The notes: a model not told the origin generated them from the letters alone. 64,000 bases of DNA from Paeniglutamicibacter antarcticus (GCF_900010755.1 NZ_CZJT01000079.1:124001-188000), one strand, 5' to 3'; shown: positions 8,437-17,290, counted from the stretch's first letter. Program-made: numbers and translations.

Positions 8437-9289
8437 TAATCCAACATCGCATGCCGGTGGTCGTACCCTTCCCGAGGGTGAGGCACTGCTTTCGGTGCGG
8501 AACCTGAAGAAGGTCTACCGCACCGATGCCGGTGACATTGAGGCAGTCCGCAACCTGACCTTCGATTTGGGTCGCGGAGAGCTGGTCTGCCTGGTGGGCC
8601 CCTCGGGTTCGGGCAAGACGACGCTGCTCAAATGCATTGCCGGGTTGCTGGGTTCCACCGAGGGCGAGGTGCGTTTGGACGGTGAGGTCATCACCGGGCC
8701 GCCGAAGAAGATGGCGGTGGTGTTCCAGGAGTATGGGCGTTCCCTGTTCCCGTGGTTGCGGGTGGCCGAGAACGTCGAGTTGCCGTTGAAGAACGCGGGT
8801 GTTCCCAAGGCCGAGCGCAAGGTGCTCGTTGAGCAGGCGCTGGAGGCCGTGGGGTTGGCGCACGTGCCCAAGTCCTACCCGTGGCAGCTTTCCGGCGGTA
8901 TGCAGCAGCGTGTGGCGATCGCCCGTGCCGTGGCGTACCAGCCCGAGGTGTTGCTGATGGATGAGCCGTTTGCGGCCGTTGATGCGCAGACGCGTGCGGA
9001 TTTGGAGGATTTGATCCGCAGCGTCTGGAAGAAGTTGGGTGTGACGGTCCTGTTTGTCACCCACGACATCGACGAGTCCATTTACCTGGGTGAGCGCGTC
9101 ATCATCCTGTCCTCTTCGCCGACGGTGGTGCAGGAGGATATCGTGATCGATCTTCCGGCGGAGCGCGACCAGCTGGAGACCCGCTCGTTGCCGCGCTTCA
9201 CCGAACTGCGTCACCATGTGTATGCGGAGATCCAGAAGGCGAAGCAGGGCCACCGCCCCGAAGAAGCCATCACCATGGTCGTCAAATAG
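8426..9289 (+). CDS. ABC transporter ATP-binding protein, NitT/TauT (SsuB-like) type
   Basis: A 287-aa nucleotide-binding subunit: Walker A GPSGSGKTT, Q-loop near VVFQEYGRSLFPWL, signature LSGGMQQRVAIARA, Walker B VLLMDEPF and the switch His in FVTHDIDE. ATG at 8426 has AAAGAGG six bases upstream and lies inside the end of the permease gene (11-bp overlap). An in-frame TTG two codons earlier is less likely. It is the last gene of the operon and is followed by a strong terminator. Confidence 0.92.
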   Translation: MQSNNPTSHAGGRTLPEGEALLSVRNLKKVYRTDAGDIEAVRNLTFDLGRGELVCLVGPSGSGKTTLLKCIAGLLGSTEGEVRLDGEVITGPPKKMAVVFQEYGRSLFPWLRVAENVELPLKNAGVPKAERKVLVEQALEAVGLAHVPKSYPWQLSGGMQQRVAIARAVAYQPEVLLMDEPFAAVDAQTRADLEDLIRSVWKKLGVTVLFVTHDIDESIYLGERVIILSSSPTVVQEDIVIDLPAERDQLETRSLPRFTELRHHVYAEIQKAKQGHRPEEAITMVVK

Positions 9290-9313
9290 AGCTCGATCGA
9301 TCCAGTCCCAGGC

Positions 9314-9363
9314 GCCGTTGCGCGTTATTCCCGATGTTCGGGAGCAACGCGCAACGGCTTTTT
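9314..9363 (+). terminator. Intrinsic terminator of the importer operon
   Basis: GCCGTTGCGCGTT (9314-9326) pairs perfectly with 9346-9358 across a loop that contains a minor inner hairpin, followed by five T (9359-9363). It lies 25 nt after the ATPase stop. Confidence 0.85.
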
Positions 9364-9408
9364 GACGTGCCGATATATCTTCTCGATTGGGTCAAAGGCT
9401 AATACAAA

Positions 9409-10590
9409 TCAGTTGGTTTTGCGGGGCATTCGAGAGCGGCGGTCGGAGAAAGTGGAACCAACAATTTTCCGCCCCGCGGCAAACTTAGCCGGCGCCGGTC
9501 CGCTGCCATCGACCAGGTCTGCGAGGATCCGCCCAATGACCGGGGTGAACTTGAACCCGTGCCCGGAGAATCCCGCACCGACGACAATGGGCCCGATCCG
9601 GTCAAGGATGAAGTCCTCATCCTCGGTGTTCGTGTAGGTGCAGCTGATCTCCGTGAAGGAATCTGCATCCACGCCCGGAAGCCAGACGCGCGCGTAGTCC
9701 TGCAGTGCGCGGCGCTGGTTGGGTTCGGCGGCAAAACTGCGATGGTTCGGATCCGTCAGCGCACCCGTTCCGTGCCATCCGGCCTTCACGCCCTCGCCCG
9801 GGGTGGACATGCCGTAGACGGGGGAGTAGGCGTTTTCGAATCCGGGAGACCCGGGAACCAGCGCGTGGTTGAAGCCGGGCCACACAGTGCCCTGGTCCGT
9901 GGGCGCAAAATGCAGGGGTTGTTCCTGCGTGACGGTCAGTTTAGGAATTGTCAATAAATCACCTAGTAGATGATTCGACCATGCTCCGCCGGTGATCACC
10001 ACATTGCGTGCGTGGAGGGTTTCGGTCCCCGAGCCCGACTCGAGGGTCAAAATGACGTGGTCATCGGCGAGGATGCGTACTTCCACCACGCGTACTCCGT
10101 GCCGAATGTGCGCGCCGGCCTCCCGTGCAACCTGCTGGAAGCTGGGCAGCGCCAGGTCCGGGTTCAGCTGGCCGCCATCGGGCATATGCAGCGCGGGGCC
10201 GTCGAACCTGATGCCGCTCCAGCGCTCGGAGGCCTCGTCAGCTGTGAGTTCCTCGGCGCGGATTCCCGCGCTCTGCAGTACCTGAAGGGTACTGGCCTGC
10301 GCTGCGGGATCGCCGTGGTTGACGGTTCCGGTGCGGGTCACCTGCTCGCTGCCGCTTTGCTGGCCCAACAGTTTCCACAGGTCCAGCGATTCGCTGAGCA
10401 TCCGCACGTATGTTGGATCGGCATAGCCTAGGTTCAGGTTACGCGTGGTTCCGTGCGAGGCGCCGAGCGTGTGGCCCGGTTCGAATTGCTCAAGGAGTGT
10501 CACCTCGCGTCCGCGTCCTGCCAGCGCCCACGCGGTCGCCGAACCCATCGCACCCCCACCGACGACTACCGTGTCCAGCATTTCAACCAT
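9409..10590 (-). CDS. Monomeric sarcosine oxidase / N-methyl-amino-acid oxidase family flavoprotein
   Basis: A 393-aa DAO-fold flavoenzyme. The N-terminal dinucleotide motif VVVGGGAMGSATAWALAGRG is present, then GASHGTTRNLNLGYAD corresponding to the active-site His/Arg segment of monomeric sarcosine oxidase, and a Cys in ISCTYTNTEDEDFILD aligning with the Cys that binds FAD covalently in that family (CxYT). GFSGHGFKFTPVIG is the conserved C-terminal FAD contact. It likely oxidises a secondary amino acid such as sarcosine or an N-methyl amino acid, giving H2O2. It is a single gene facing away from the glycerophosphodiesterase gene; the exact substrate is uncertain. Confidence 0.82.
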   Translation of the reverse strand: MVEMLDTVVVGGGAMGSATAWALAGRGREVTLLEQFEPGHTLGASHGTTRNLNLGYADPTYVRMLSESLDLWKLLGQQSGSEQVTRTGTVNHGDPAAQASTLQVLQSAGIRAEELTADEASERWSGIRFDGPALHMPDGGQLNPDLALPSFQQVAREAGAHIRHGVRVVEVRILADDHVILTLESGSGTETLHARNVVITGGAWSNHLLGDLLTIPKLTVTQEQPLHFAPTDQGTVWPGFNHALVPGSPGFENAYSPVYGMSTPGEGVKAGWHGTGALTDPNHRSFAAEPNQRRALQDYARVWLPGVDADSFTEISCTYTNTEDEDFILDRIGPIVVGAGFSGHGFKFTPVIGRILADLVDGSGPAPAKFAAGRKIVGSTFSDRRSRMPRKTN

Positions 10591-10779
10591 GGTCTGTTCC
10601 CTTCCCGACGACTCTTGATGAGTTTATGCGGGGCCACTGCCGCCAACACCGTTCATGACAGTGCAAGGTCCACTCACGGGAGATCTTAACGCCCGGTTCA
10701 CGTGGCATTCTCCGGACGGCTGTGTGGCCGAGGCAGGGTGGTGGGTGTGTTCATCCCCGAAACTGAAAGCAGTCACTCC

Positions 10780-11988
10780 ATGAAGCTTCGCACCCTCGCG
10801 CTTGGAACGTTGGCCACCTGCATGATGGTCGGAATGGCGGGGCCCACCGTGGCCGCACCGATGACCGCCAAGAACAACGAATCACCAATCCTCATCGGAC
10901 ATCGTGGAGCAGCCGGCGTCGCGCCGGAGAACACGCTGGCGGCGTTTAAGGCCGGCAGCCAGTCCGGTGCAGACTTCGTCGAGCTCGACGTCCATCTCAG
11001 CAGCGACGGCGTCCCGTTCATCTTCCACGACGACACCCCGGCACGCACCACCAACGTCGAGGAGGTGTTCCCGGGTCGCGAAAACGCCCCGATCACGTCC
11101 TTCACCTGGAAGGAACTGCGCCAGCTCGATGCTGGTTCCTACTTCTCCGCCAACTACGCGGGGGAGAAGATCCCGCACTTCGACGAGGTCGCGGACGTGG
11201 TCACCGGGAACACCGGAATCTTCATCGAGATCAAGTCCCCGGCGAAGTCCCCGGGCGTGGAAAAGGTAGTTGCCGATGCGTTGGCCCAAGACGCCACGTG
11301 GAGCAAGCTAGACCGCGCCGGGAAGATCGAGGTCCTCGGCTTCGACGTCGCCTCCAACAAGAAGTTCGCGGCCCTGGCACCGGATGTCCCGCTGCAGCAA
11401 CTGACCGGCAGCGTTCCGGGCGAGGCCGTCCTGGCCGACTACGCGACCTATGCCGACTCCTTCGGCACCAGCTACCGCGGCCTGGATGCCGCAGGGGCCT
11501 CCCGCGTCAAGAACGCGGGCCTTGGCTTGGGTGTCTACACCGTGAACTCCACCGAAGCCGTCGACGCGTCGCTGGCGTTAGGCGTCGAACGCATCACCGG
11601 GGACTTCCCACAGCAGGTGGACCGCCACCTCGCCGGCCAGAAGCCGTTCCCCTCCAACGACGGGGTTGTCATCGCGGATTCCATCAACGACGTGCCGGGC
11701 GATGACCTGCAGGCCGAAACCGGTGAACATGTCATCCTGGCCAACACCGGCAATCGCACCATCGACGTCAGCGGATATGTGCTGCGTGACGCCGCCAACA
11801 ACATCCTGCGCGTCGGCCAGGGGTTCAAGCTGACGCCGGGCTCAGAGCTGCGCGTGTTCTCGGGACCGGGAACCAACAGCGCTGAGGCGTTCTACCTGGG
11901 CGGCAACGTTGGGGTCCTGAACAACGGTGGCGACTCGCTCGGGCTCTGGAACGCCAAGGGCAAGCTGATGGACACCTTCGCGAACTAG
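10780..11988 (+). CDS. Secreted glycerophosphodiester phosphodiesterase with C-terminal lamin-tail domain
   Basis: A 402-aa exported protein. A Sec signal (MKLRTLALGTLATCMMVGMA, cleavage near TVAA) is followed by a GDPD barrel with IGHRGAAGVAPENT, ELDVHLSSDG and FHDD, which supply the catalytic His pair and the Glu/Asp metal ligands. After about residue 300 a separate beta-rich module follows (GEHVILANTG, VSGYVLRDAAN, FSGPGTNS, GDSLGLWNAKG), recognisable as a lamin-tail domain (LTD). It would hydrolyse extracytoplasmic glycerophosphodiesters or teichoic-acid-like polymers to glycerol-3-phosphate, with the LTD probably a binding or anchoring module. No clear ribosome site is visible. Confidence 0.85.
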   Translation: MKLRTLALGTLATCMMVGMAGPTVAAPMTAKNNESPILIGHRGAAGVAPENTLAAFKAGSQSGADFVELDVHLSSDGVPFIFHDDTPARTTNVEEVFPGRENAPITSFTWKELRQLDAGSYFSANYAGEKIPHFDEVADVVTGNTGIFIEIKSPAKSPGVEKVVADALAQDATWSKLDRAGKIEVLGFDVASNKKFAALAPDVPLQQLTGSVPGEAVLADYATYADSFGTSYRGLDAAGASRVKNAGLGLGVYTVNSTEAVDASLALGVERITGDFPQQVDRHLAGQKPFPSNDGVVIADSINDVPGDDLQAETGEHVILANTGNRTIDVSGYVLRDAANNILRVGQGFKLTPGSELRVFSGPGTNSAEAFYLGGNVGVLNNGGDSLGLWNAKGKLMDTFAN

Positions 11989-12010
11989 TCAGGCCATCCT
12001 GCCGACACAC

Positions 12011-12090
12011 CGCTGGCGCTACACCGGCGGGTATACCGCCAGCGACACCAAAGACTGCCTGATTGTGGAAGTTCCACGATCAGGCGGTCT
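12011..12090. terminator. Tandem hairpins between convergent genes
   Basis: CGCTGGCG (12011-12018) pairs with CGCCAGCG (12037-12044). An 18-bp imperfect stem starting GACTGCCTGAT (12053-12070) then pairs with 12073-12090 (16 of 18). The hairpins lie between the convergent phosphodiesterase and ion-channel genes and reach into the latter's last codons. Neither strand shows a long T-run, so bidirectional termination is inferred. Confidence 0.5.
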
Positions 12091-12652
12091 CGGCCCCGCG
12101 GCCCGCACTGTTCAAGCCATGCTTCGCGGCACGGAATGCCAACTTGGCGATCATCCCCAAGACCCCAAGTCCGGCAATCATCTGCAGTGACACCAGGCCC
12201 CTGGTCAGCGACGACGTGGCAACGATGTCGCCGAATCCGACCGTGGAAAAGGTACTGGCGGTGAAGTAGAGGGCATCTATACGGTTCAGCGGTTCGCTGA
12301 ACATTGAAGGGTCGCTGGTGGAAATTGAGAGGTAGAGCAACGCAAACAACAGCACGAATGCCACCACGCTTTCCACAACGGCTTCCACGGCCCTGACCTG
12401 GGGCACGCTTGCGAAAATCACCAGCCGTACCTGTAATGCGAGGACCGCAAGGAACGCCAGAACCACCACTGAGAGTCTGATCCAGGCGGCCAGGGGGTTC
12501 TTTTCGTTGAAACCGTCGACGGGAATCAGGAAGTACAGCAGGAACGAGCCGGCGAGTATCAGCAGGATCCGGAGAATTGCGACCAGGGCAACATGCAGCC
12601 TGCTGGCATCGTCAAGTTTCATGAAATCCGTTTGACTGGTTTTGCGGACCAT
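12080..12652 (-). CDS. Two-TM-pore potassium channel family protein
   Basis: A 190-aa membrane protein with four hydrophobic segments. The pore loop between the last two contains STVGFGDI, the K+ selectivity-filter signature (TVGFGD), preceded by IDALYFTASTF. It has no RCK or cyclic-nucleotide domain, so gating is not predictable. ATG at 12652 is preceded by GGGAAG; an in-frame ATG at 12622 is an alternative. The gene follows an AI-2E transporter gene on the same strand, 55 nt downstream. Confidence 0.8.
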   Translation of the reverse strand: MVRKTSQTDFMKLDDASRLHVALVAILRILLILAGSFLLYFLIPVDGFNEKNPLAAWIRLSVVVLAFLAVLALQVRLVIFASVPQVRAVEAVVESVVAFVLLFALLYLSISTSDPSMFSEPLNRIDALYFTASTFSTVGFGDIVATSSLTRGLVSLQMIAGLGVLGMIAKLAFRAAKHGLNSAGRGAETA

Positions 12653-12707
12653 GGATTCTTCCCACCCCTGGAGTTCTTGGTTTTGTGCGGCGTTCGCCCG
12701 TATGGAA

Positions 12708-13817
12708 CTACTGCTTGCTGCGCCGCGGAACCACGACGTTGCGGACGATAAGGATGCCAGCGGCCGCCACCGGGACGGCGATCAGGGCCCCGGGCAGTCC
12801 CAGCAACGTTGCGCCGGCCGTGGCCGAGATCAGCACCATGGCGCCGGGAACCTCCAAGGCCTTGCTCATGACCTTTGGCGTCATCACATAGGCCTCGACC
12901 TGCATGTAGATCAACATCGCCACCAGCACCACTAGGCCCGCAAGCGGAGAATGGATCACCGCAAAGACCGTCATCATACCTGTGGTCAGGATCGTCCCGA
13001 TCAGCGGAATGAGGGTAACGAAGAAAGCCACCAGGGAGATCACCCCGGCAAAGGGGACACCGGTCAGTGTCAGCAGCAGCAGGCTGAAGGCCGCGTTGCA
13101 CAGCGCCAACACCACCATCCCGCCAAGGTAGCGTCCCACGGAATCGGTGATTTTCTCCGTCAGGTAAATCGTTGAATGGCGTTTGGATGCCGGCACCAGC
13201 GAATAGAAACCGCGTTTGATCGATTTCAGGGAGATGAGGAAATACAACACCAGTACCGCAATGAAGACGCCCGAGGAAACCAACCCGACAATGGTGCTCC
13301 CCAACCGCAAGGCGCCGCCAGCGACCGATGACCAAAATACGGGACTCGCAATCGCATCCGCTATGGTCTTCAGGACCGAGTCCACTCCGCCATTTGACAC
13401 CTCATTGAGGCGCAAGACCCAGGGTTGGTTTGACAGGCTTTCCAGTCCGCCGGGCAGGAACCTGACGAGTTCAATGGTTTGCCGCACCGCCAGAGGCACG
13501 AGGATCGCCAAGAAGACCCCGGCGATCAAGGCAAAGACGAGCGCGATGAGGGTGACCGCCTTGCCACGTGACATCCCGCGGCGTTGCAGCATGGCTATGA
13601 GTGGATTCAGCGCGAGGGCCAGGAACAAGGCGGCAACCACACTGAAGACGACGTTGGACAGCGCAGCCAACGAGGCAGCCAGGAGCAATGCGATGAGCAC
13701 CCCGAGGGTGATTTTGAAACCCTTGCCTACGGGTGTGGCTCTCGTGACGGGAATTGGGCTCGGTATACCCTGCGTGCCCGCAGCTCCACCGGCGGATTCA
13801 GCACTTTGCTCATTCAT
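12708..13817 (-). CDS. AI-2E family transporter
   Basis: A 369-aa polytopic protein with the layout of the AI-2E transporter (TqsA/YdiK) family: paired N-terminal helices, a soluble stretch (residues about 120-170), and a C-terminal block of helices including FVTLIPLIGTILTTGMM and QVEAYVMTPKVMSKALEVPG, the most conserved family region. Members export autoinducer-2 or move Na+/H+; function here is only a family inference. The N-terminus is a Ser/Gly/Ala-rich cytoplasmic leader. It is divergent from the ClC gene at 13943. Confidence 0.85.
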   Translation of the reverse strand: MNEQSAESAGGAAGTQGIPSPIPVTRATPVGKGFKITLGVLIALLLAASLAALSNVVFSVVAALFLALALNPLIAMLQRRGMSRGKAVTLIALVFALIAGVFLAILVPLAVRQTIELVRFLPGGLESLSNQPWVLRLNEVSNGGVDSVLKTIADAIASPVFWSSVAGGALRLGSTIVGLVSSGVFIAVLVLYFLISLKSIKRGFYSLVPASKRHSTIYLTEKITDSVGRYLGGMVVLALCNAAFSLLLLTLTGVPFAGVISLVAFFVTLIPLIGTILTTGMMTVFAVIHSPLAGLVVLVAMLIYMQVEAYVMTPKVMSKALEVPGAMVLISATAGATLLGLPGALIAVPVAAAGILIVRNVVVPRRSKQ

Positions 13818-13942
13818 GGCCCGACTCTATCCGGAGTCCCTGCGCACCGAAACCATTTCCTTGGACAGAGCGCGTCGCGCGGATCGCAAAGCTCAAGCCA
13901 CGCCCGCGAACGCACTGACAAGGCGAATTGCACTCGGGTAGC

Positions 13943-15232
13943 ATGTGGACGGTGACCACCTTGGACGAACGGGAAGTGCCCTCCGTCCGGCAACTACTGC
14001 AATTGTCAGTGCCGGCGATCATCGTTGGCGTGGTTTCCGCACTGGGTTTGTTCCTGGTGGACGAGGCCGCCCACTACGTTGAAGAATTCCTGTGGGTGCA
14101 CCTGCCACAGGCATTGAACGTCGCAGCGGACTCACGCTGGTGGATTTTCGGGGTCCTGAGCGTCATCGGGCTTGTCATCGGGCTGATCGTCACTGTAGTC
14201 CCCGGCCACGGTGGCAGGGACTCGGCAACCGTCGACCTCATTGCGCCGCCGATGCAGCTGATCGCGGTGCCGGGGCTTGTCCTTGTCACGATCCTGTCCC
14301 TGGCCGGGGGCGTGAGCCTGGGGCCGGAATCCGCGATCATCGCCATCAACACGGCGATCCTGGTGGCCGTGGTCAACCGCCTGTGGCCGGATATCGGCGT
14401 CGAACTGGTGGTGATGGTTTCCGCCGCGGGAACCATCGGAGCGCTCTTCGGCACGCCCGTGGCCGCGATCCTGGTTCTGACGGGTGTTGTTGCGGCGGCA
14501 AAAACCGGTGGCGTGTTGTGGGACAGGCTGTTCCTGCCGTTGCTTTCGGCCAGCATGGCCTCGATGACCATGGCGTTTCTCGGGGCTGAGCAACTCCGGC
14601 CACCCGCACTGCCAAGCGCCGGCGGCCAATGGCTGCCACTGCTGCCCGCAGCTGCCGCGGTGGCGTGCGTCGCCGCCCTCATCGGGCTGCTGGGCGCCGT
14701 GTTATTCCAGCCGCTCCATTCATCGTTCCGCCGTCTGAAGCGGCCGATTCTCTACACGACCCTCGGCGGGATGCTGCTTGGCCTGTTGGGCGCACTGGGC
14801 GGCCCGCTGACGCTTTTCAAGGGGAGCACCCAAATGGTGGAACTGGTGGAGCGGTCAGCGGAACTATCCGCGTGGCAACTCGCAGGCATCGTGGGCATCA
14901 AGCTTCTTGCCCTGCTCATCGCCGCCACCGCCGGGTTCCGTGGCGGCCGAATCTTCCCCGCGGTGTTCATCGGGGTCGCCGTCGGGCTGCTGTGCCACGC
15001 ACTGATCCCGCAGATTCCCATCGGGCTGGCCATCGCCTGCGGTGCCCTGGGCATGGTGCTTGCGGTGTCCCGCGACGGATGGATCGCCATCTTTATTGCA
15101 GTGGTGGTTTCGGGGGACGTGACGATCTTGCCGCTGCTCTGCTTTGTCGTCTTGCCGGTGTGGCTGCTGGTTGCCCGGGCGCCCGAAATGCTGGCACATG
15201 TCCCGGCACATGCAAGGCAAGACGCCAAGTAG
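13943..15232 (+). CDS. ClC family chloride channel/transporter-like protein
   Basis: A 429-aa polytopic protein. The ClC hallmarks GGVSLGPES (GxxxGPE-type, anion-binding helix N-terminus) and GFRGGRIFPAVFIGVAVG (GxFxP-type) are visible, together with VSAAGTIGALFGTPVAAIL. The overall pattern is close to the YfeO-like ion-channel group, which lacks the CBS domains of larger ClCs. ATG 13943 is used; GTG at 13952 and TTG at 13928 are alternatives and none has a convincing ribosome site. It probably exchanges Cl- or F- against protons. Confidence 0.82.
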   Translation: MWTVTTLDEREVPSVRQLLQLSVPAIIVGVVSALGLFLVDEAAHYVEEFLWVHLPQALNVAADSRWWIFGVLSVIGLVIGLIVTVVPGHGGRDSATVDLIAPPMQLIAVPGLVLVTILSLAGGVSLGPESAIIAINTAILVAVVNRLWPDIGVELVVMVSAAGTIGALFGTPVAAILVLTGVVAAAKTGGVLWDRLFLPLLSASMASMTMAFLGAEQLRPPALPSAGGQWLPLLPAAAAVACVAALIGLLGAVLFQPLHSSFRRLKRPILYTTLGGMLLGLLGALGGPLTLFKGSTQMVELVERSAELSAWQLAGIVGIKLLALLIAATAGFRGGRIFPAVFIGVAVGLLCHALIPQIPIGLAIACGALGMVLAVSRDGWIAIFIAVVVSGDVTILPLLCFVVLPVWLLVARAPEMLAHVPAHARQDAK

Positions 15233-15314
15233 TCCAAGGGCGATCCTTGGGCCGACCGGCCACAGGGGTGCACCACGGCGGGCGGGCATCCTTCCGGTGC
15301 CCGCCCGCTGTGGC

Positions 15315-16688
15315 TTAGCTCCAGATGATCTCGCCGGCCAGTCGCTGGCCCTCGGCCACGTAGCCTGCCATTTCCGCGGCCGGAACCATGGAACCTCCGG
15401 TGGACCACACGATGTGGGTGGCGTTGGCCATGCGGGTGTCATCCAGCCCGAACGCGTTTCGGTAGCCCGCGTCCCGGAGGATGCGCCACGGGCCGGCGAA
15501 GCCTGCGGCGGCGGAGGGTTCGATGTCGATGGACTCGGAGTCGTGCAGCAGTCCCTGGAAGGCCTTCATGCGCTCGTCGGTGACCGTCACGTAGCCGTCG
15601 ATCAGCTGTTGCAGGTGCTCGCCGACCAGGCGCGAGGGGCGTCCCACGGCCAGGCCGTCGGCGGCGGTGAGGCCGTCAAGCCCGATGTCCTGCACACTGA
15701 TTCCGTCATGCAACCCGGTGCGCACGCCCAGGGACATGCAGGGGGAGTGGGTCGGTTCGGCGAACACGCAGTGCACCGCATCGCCGAAGGCGAGCTTGAG
15801 CCCGAAGGTCACGCCGCCCGGTCCGCCGCCCACGCCGCACGGAAGGTGCACGAACAGCGGGTGGTCCGCGTCAACGGTGATGTCCAGGGCCTTCAGCTGT
15901 CCGGCCAGCCGTTCGCCGGCGACCGAGTAGCCGGCGAAGAGCATCAGCGAGGCCTCGTCGTCAACGAACCAGACGCTTGGATCCTCGTCGGCGGTCTTGC
16001 GTCCTGCCTCGACGGCGTCGGAGAAGTTGCCGGCATGCTCGATGACCTCGACGCCGCGCGAACGCAACAGGTCCTTCTTCCAGGCGCGCGCGTCCATTGA
16101 CATATGCACTGTGGTCTTGAACCCGAGCTCGGAGGCGACGATGCCGATCGACAGGCCCAGGTTTCCGGTGGATCCCACGGCGATGCCGTGCGTGGTGAGC
16201 ACTTCCTGCACCGCGGGGGTCATCAGCACGCGGGCGTCGTCCTCCGGGCCCATGAGCCCGGCCTCGACGGCCAGTCGCTCGGCTACCTGCAACACCTCGT
16301 GGATGCCGCCACGGGCCTTGATCGAGCCGCTGACCGGCAGCGAATCATCGCGCTTGACCCAGAGCTTGCCCGGCAGTTCCGCCCCGAAGCGGCTGCCTAG
16401 TTCCGCCTGCATGTCGGGGATACCGACCAGCGCGGATTCGAGGATGCCGTGGGTGGCGCGGGTATCGGGGAAGCGCTCGGCGAACCAGGGTGCGAAGCGC
16501 AAGAAGCGTGCCTGCGCGTCGGTGACGATGGCGGGGTCGATGCCCGATGCTTCGATCCCCGCTGCGGTTTCGGTGGGGGAAGCGGTGAACCAGGCAGTTT
16601 CTTCGGCGCGGGCCAGGGCGGAAACCACTGGATCGGTGAGGAGCTGCTCGAGGTCGGGGGTCTGGTTCATAACTGCTGGTTTCTCCAT
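15315..16688 (-). CDS. dsdA: D-serine ammonia-lyase (D-serine dehydratase)
   Basis: A 457-aa fold-type II PLP enzyme very similar to DsdA throughout: ATHGILESALVGIPDMQ, the Schiff-base Lys in LPVSGSIKARGGIHEV, the phosphate-binding loop in GVGGGPGG, and STGNLGLSIG. It converts D-serine to pyruvate and ammonia in the cytoplasm. The start at 16688 gives an N-terminus like E. coli DsdA; ATG 16670 (GGAGAAA upstream) is a close alternative. It stands alone, with no dsdC/dsdX neighbour. Confidence 0.92.
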   Translation of the reverse strand: MEKPAVMNQTPDLEQLLTDPVVSALARAEETAWFTASPTETAAGIEASGIDPAIVTDAQARFLRFAPWFAERFPDTRATHGILESALVGIPDMQAELGSRFGAELPGKLWVKRDDSLPVSGSIKARGGIHEVLQVAERLAVEAGLMGPEDDARVLMTPAVQEVLTTHGIAVGSTGNLGLSIGIVASELGFKTTVHMSMDARAWKKDLLRSRGVEVIEHAGNFSDAVEAGRKTADEDPSVWFVDDEASLMLFAGYSVAGERLAGQLKALDITVDADHPLFVHLPCGVGGGPGGVTFGLKLAFGDAVHCVFAEPTHSPCMSLGVRTGLHDGISVQDIGLDGLTAADGLAVGRPSRLVGEHLQQLIDGYVTVTDERMKAFQGLLHDSESIDIEPSAAAGFAGPWRILRDAGYRNAFGLDDTRMANATHIVWSTGGSMVPAAEMAGYVAEGQRLAGEIIWS

Positions 16689-16867
16689 GCTTTCGGGGCG
16701 GTCTTGCCTCCCAATGTAGGGCAATGAATCGCTACCGGCGAGTCGGCGATCACACCCGGGTTCCGGATTGCAGTGGCCGGGCTGAACCTTGACACCCCGC
16801 GGGCACAGGTCAACGATGTGGGTACTGGACGCACAGAGAGGCGAGCGAGATGGACAACGAAGAGTCT

Positions 16868-16966
16868 GCGTTTGCCTGAGGGCGACTCCATGATCGCTTA
16901 GGTATGGGATGCGGCGTGTGTATCCACGCCGACGATGAATCGATAGTGATCTGCCACAATTGACAT
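16868..16966 (-). pseudogene. Truncated IS110-family transposase (N-terminal fragment)
   Basis: ATG at 16966 with AAGGAGACATCGC upstream opens MSIVADHYRFIVGVDTHAAS, the start of the DEDD (RuvC-like) domain of IS110 transposases; the first catalytic Asp lies in GVDTH. A TAA at 16898-16900 interrupts the frame after HT, where family members usually read HTYA, and the same frame resumes as AIMESPSGK before similarity is lost. It is inactive: a nonsense mutation plus deletion of the remainder. Confidence 0.65.
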
Positions 16967-17110
16967 GCGATGTCTCCTTCTAGCGTGCGGACGTCGTGAC
17001 CGGCGTCGGCCCGGGAGAAGACCTCTACGAGGCATGCCTGTAAAGGGCCGCAATCCCCAGGGATTGGGACGGTTCACTGAGCATGCAGGTTCCCCGATAG
17101 ATAACGAGAC
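16868..17110 (-). mobile_element. IS110-family remnant: left end and start of transposase
   Basis: Read on the minus strand, a non-coding stretch (about 17110 to 16967, starting near GGAACCTGCATGCTCAG) leads through AAGGAG to a transposase start at 16966. IS110-family elements carry a long non-coding left end of this kind just before the gene and transcribe the bridge RNA from it. The rest of the transposase and the right end are missing. Boundaries are approximate; the identity comes from the transposase N-terminus. Confidence 0.6.
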
Positions 17111-17158
17111 CCGACGGCGCCGCCAGCGAAGAAAAGCAATCACCGAAAGGTATTAATC

Positions 17159-17290
17159 ATGAACGCTCTATACACTGCCGAAGCGCTTTCCACCGGTCAC
17201 GGGCGGGAAGAAAGGGCTTCCACCTCGGATGAAACCTTCAACGTCACCCTAGGCAATATCGACGTCATCATGCTGGCGTCCAATGACTGA
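17159..17290 (+). pseudogene. Truncated organic hydroperoxide resistance (Ohr) gene start
   Basis: A 43-codon frame, starting MNALYTAEALSTGHGREERA and continuing STSDETFNVTLG, matches the first third of Ohr/OsmC proteins, which are about 140 aa. It then diverges to NIDVIMLASND and stops at 17288-17290. Both redox Cys residues of Ohr are absent, so it cannot be a peroxidase. GAAAGG precedes the ATG. Its end overlaps the DoxX gene start (ATGACTGA), so the remnant may now serve as a translated leader. It adjoins the IS110 remnant, suggesting insertion and deletion. Confidence 0.6.

Noticed and set aside
12619-13335. 238-codon minus-strand frame within the AI-2E transporter gene
   Set aside because: Out-of-frame shadow of a 369-aa protein with clear family motifs and a proper helix pattern.
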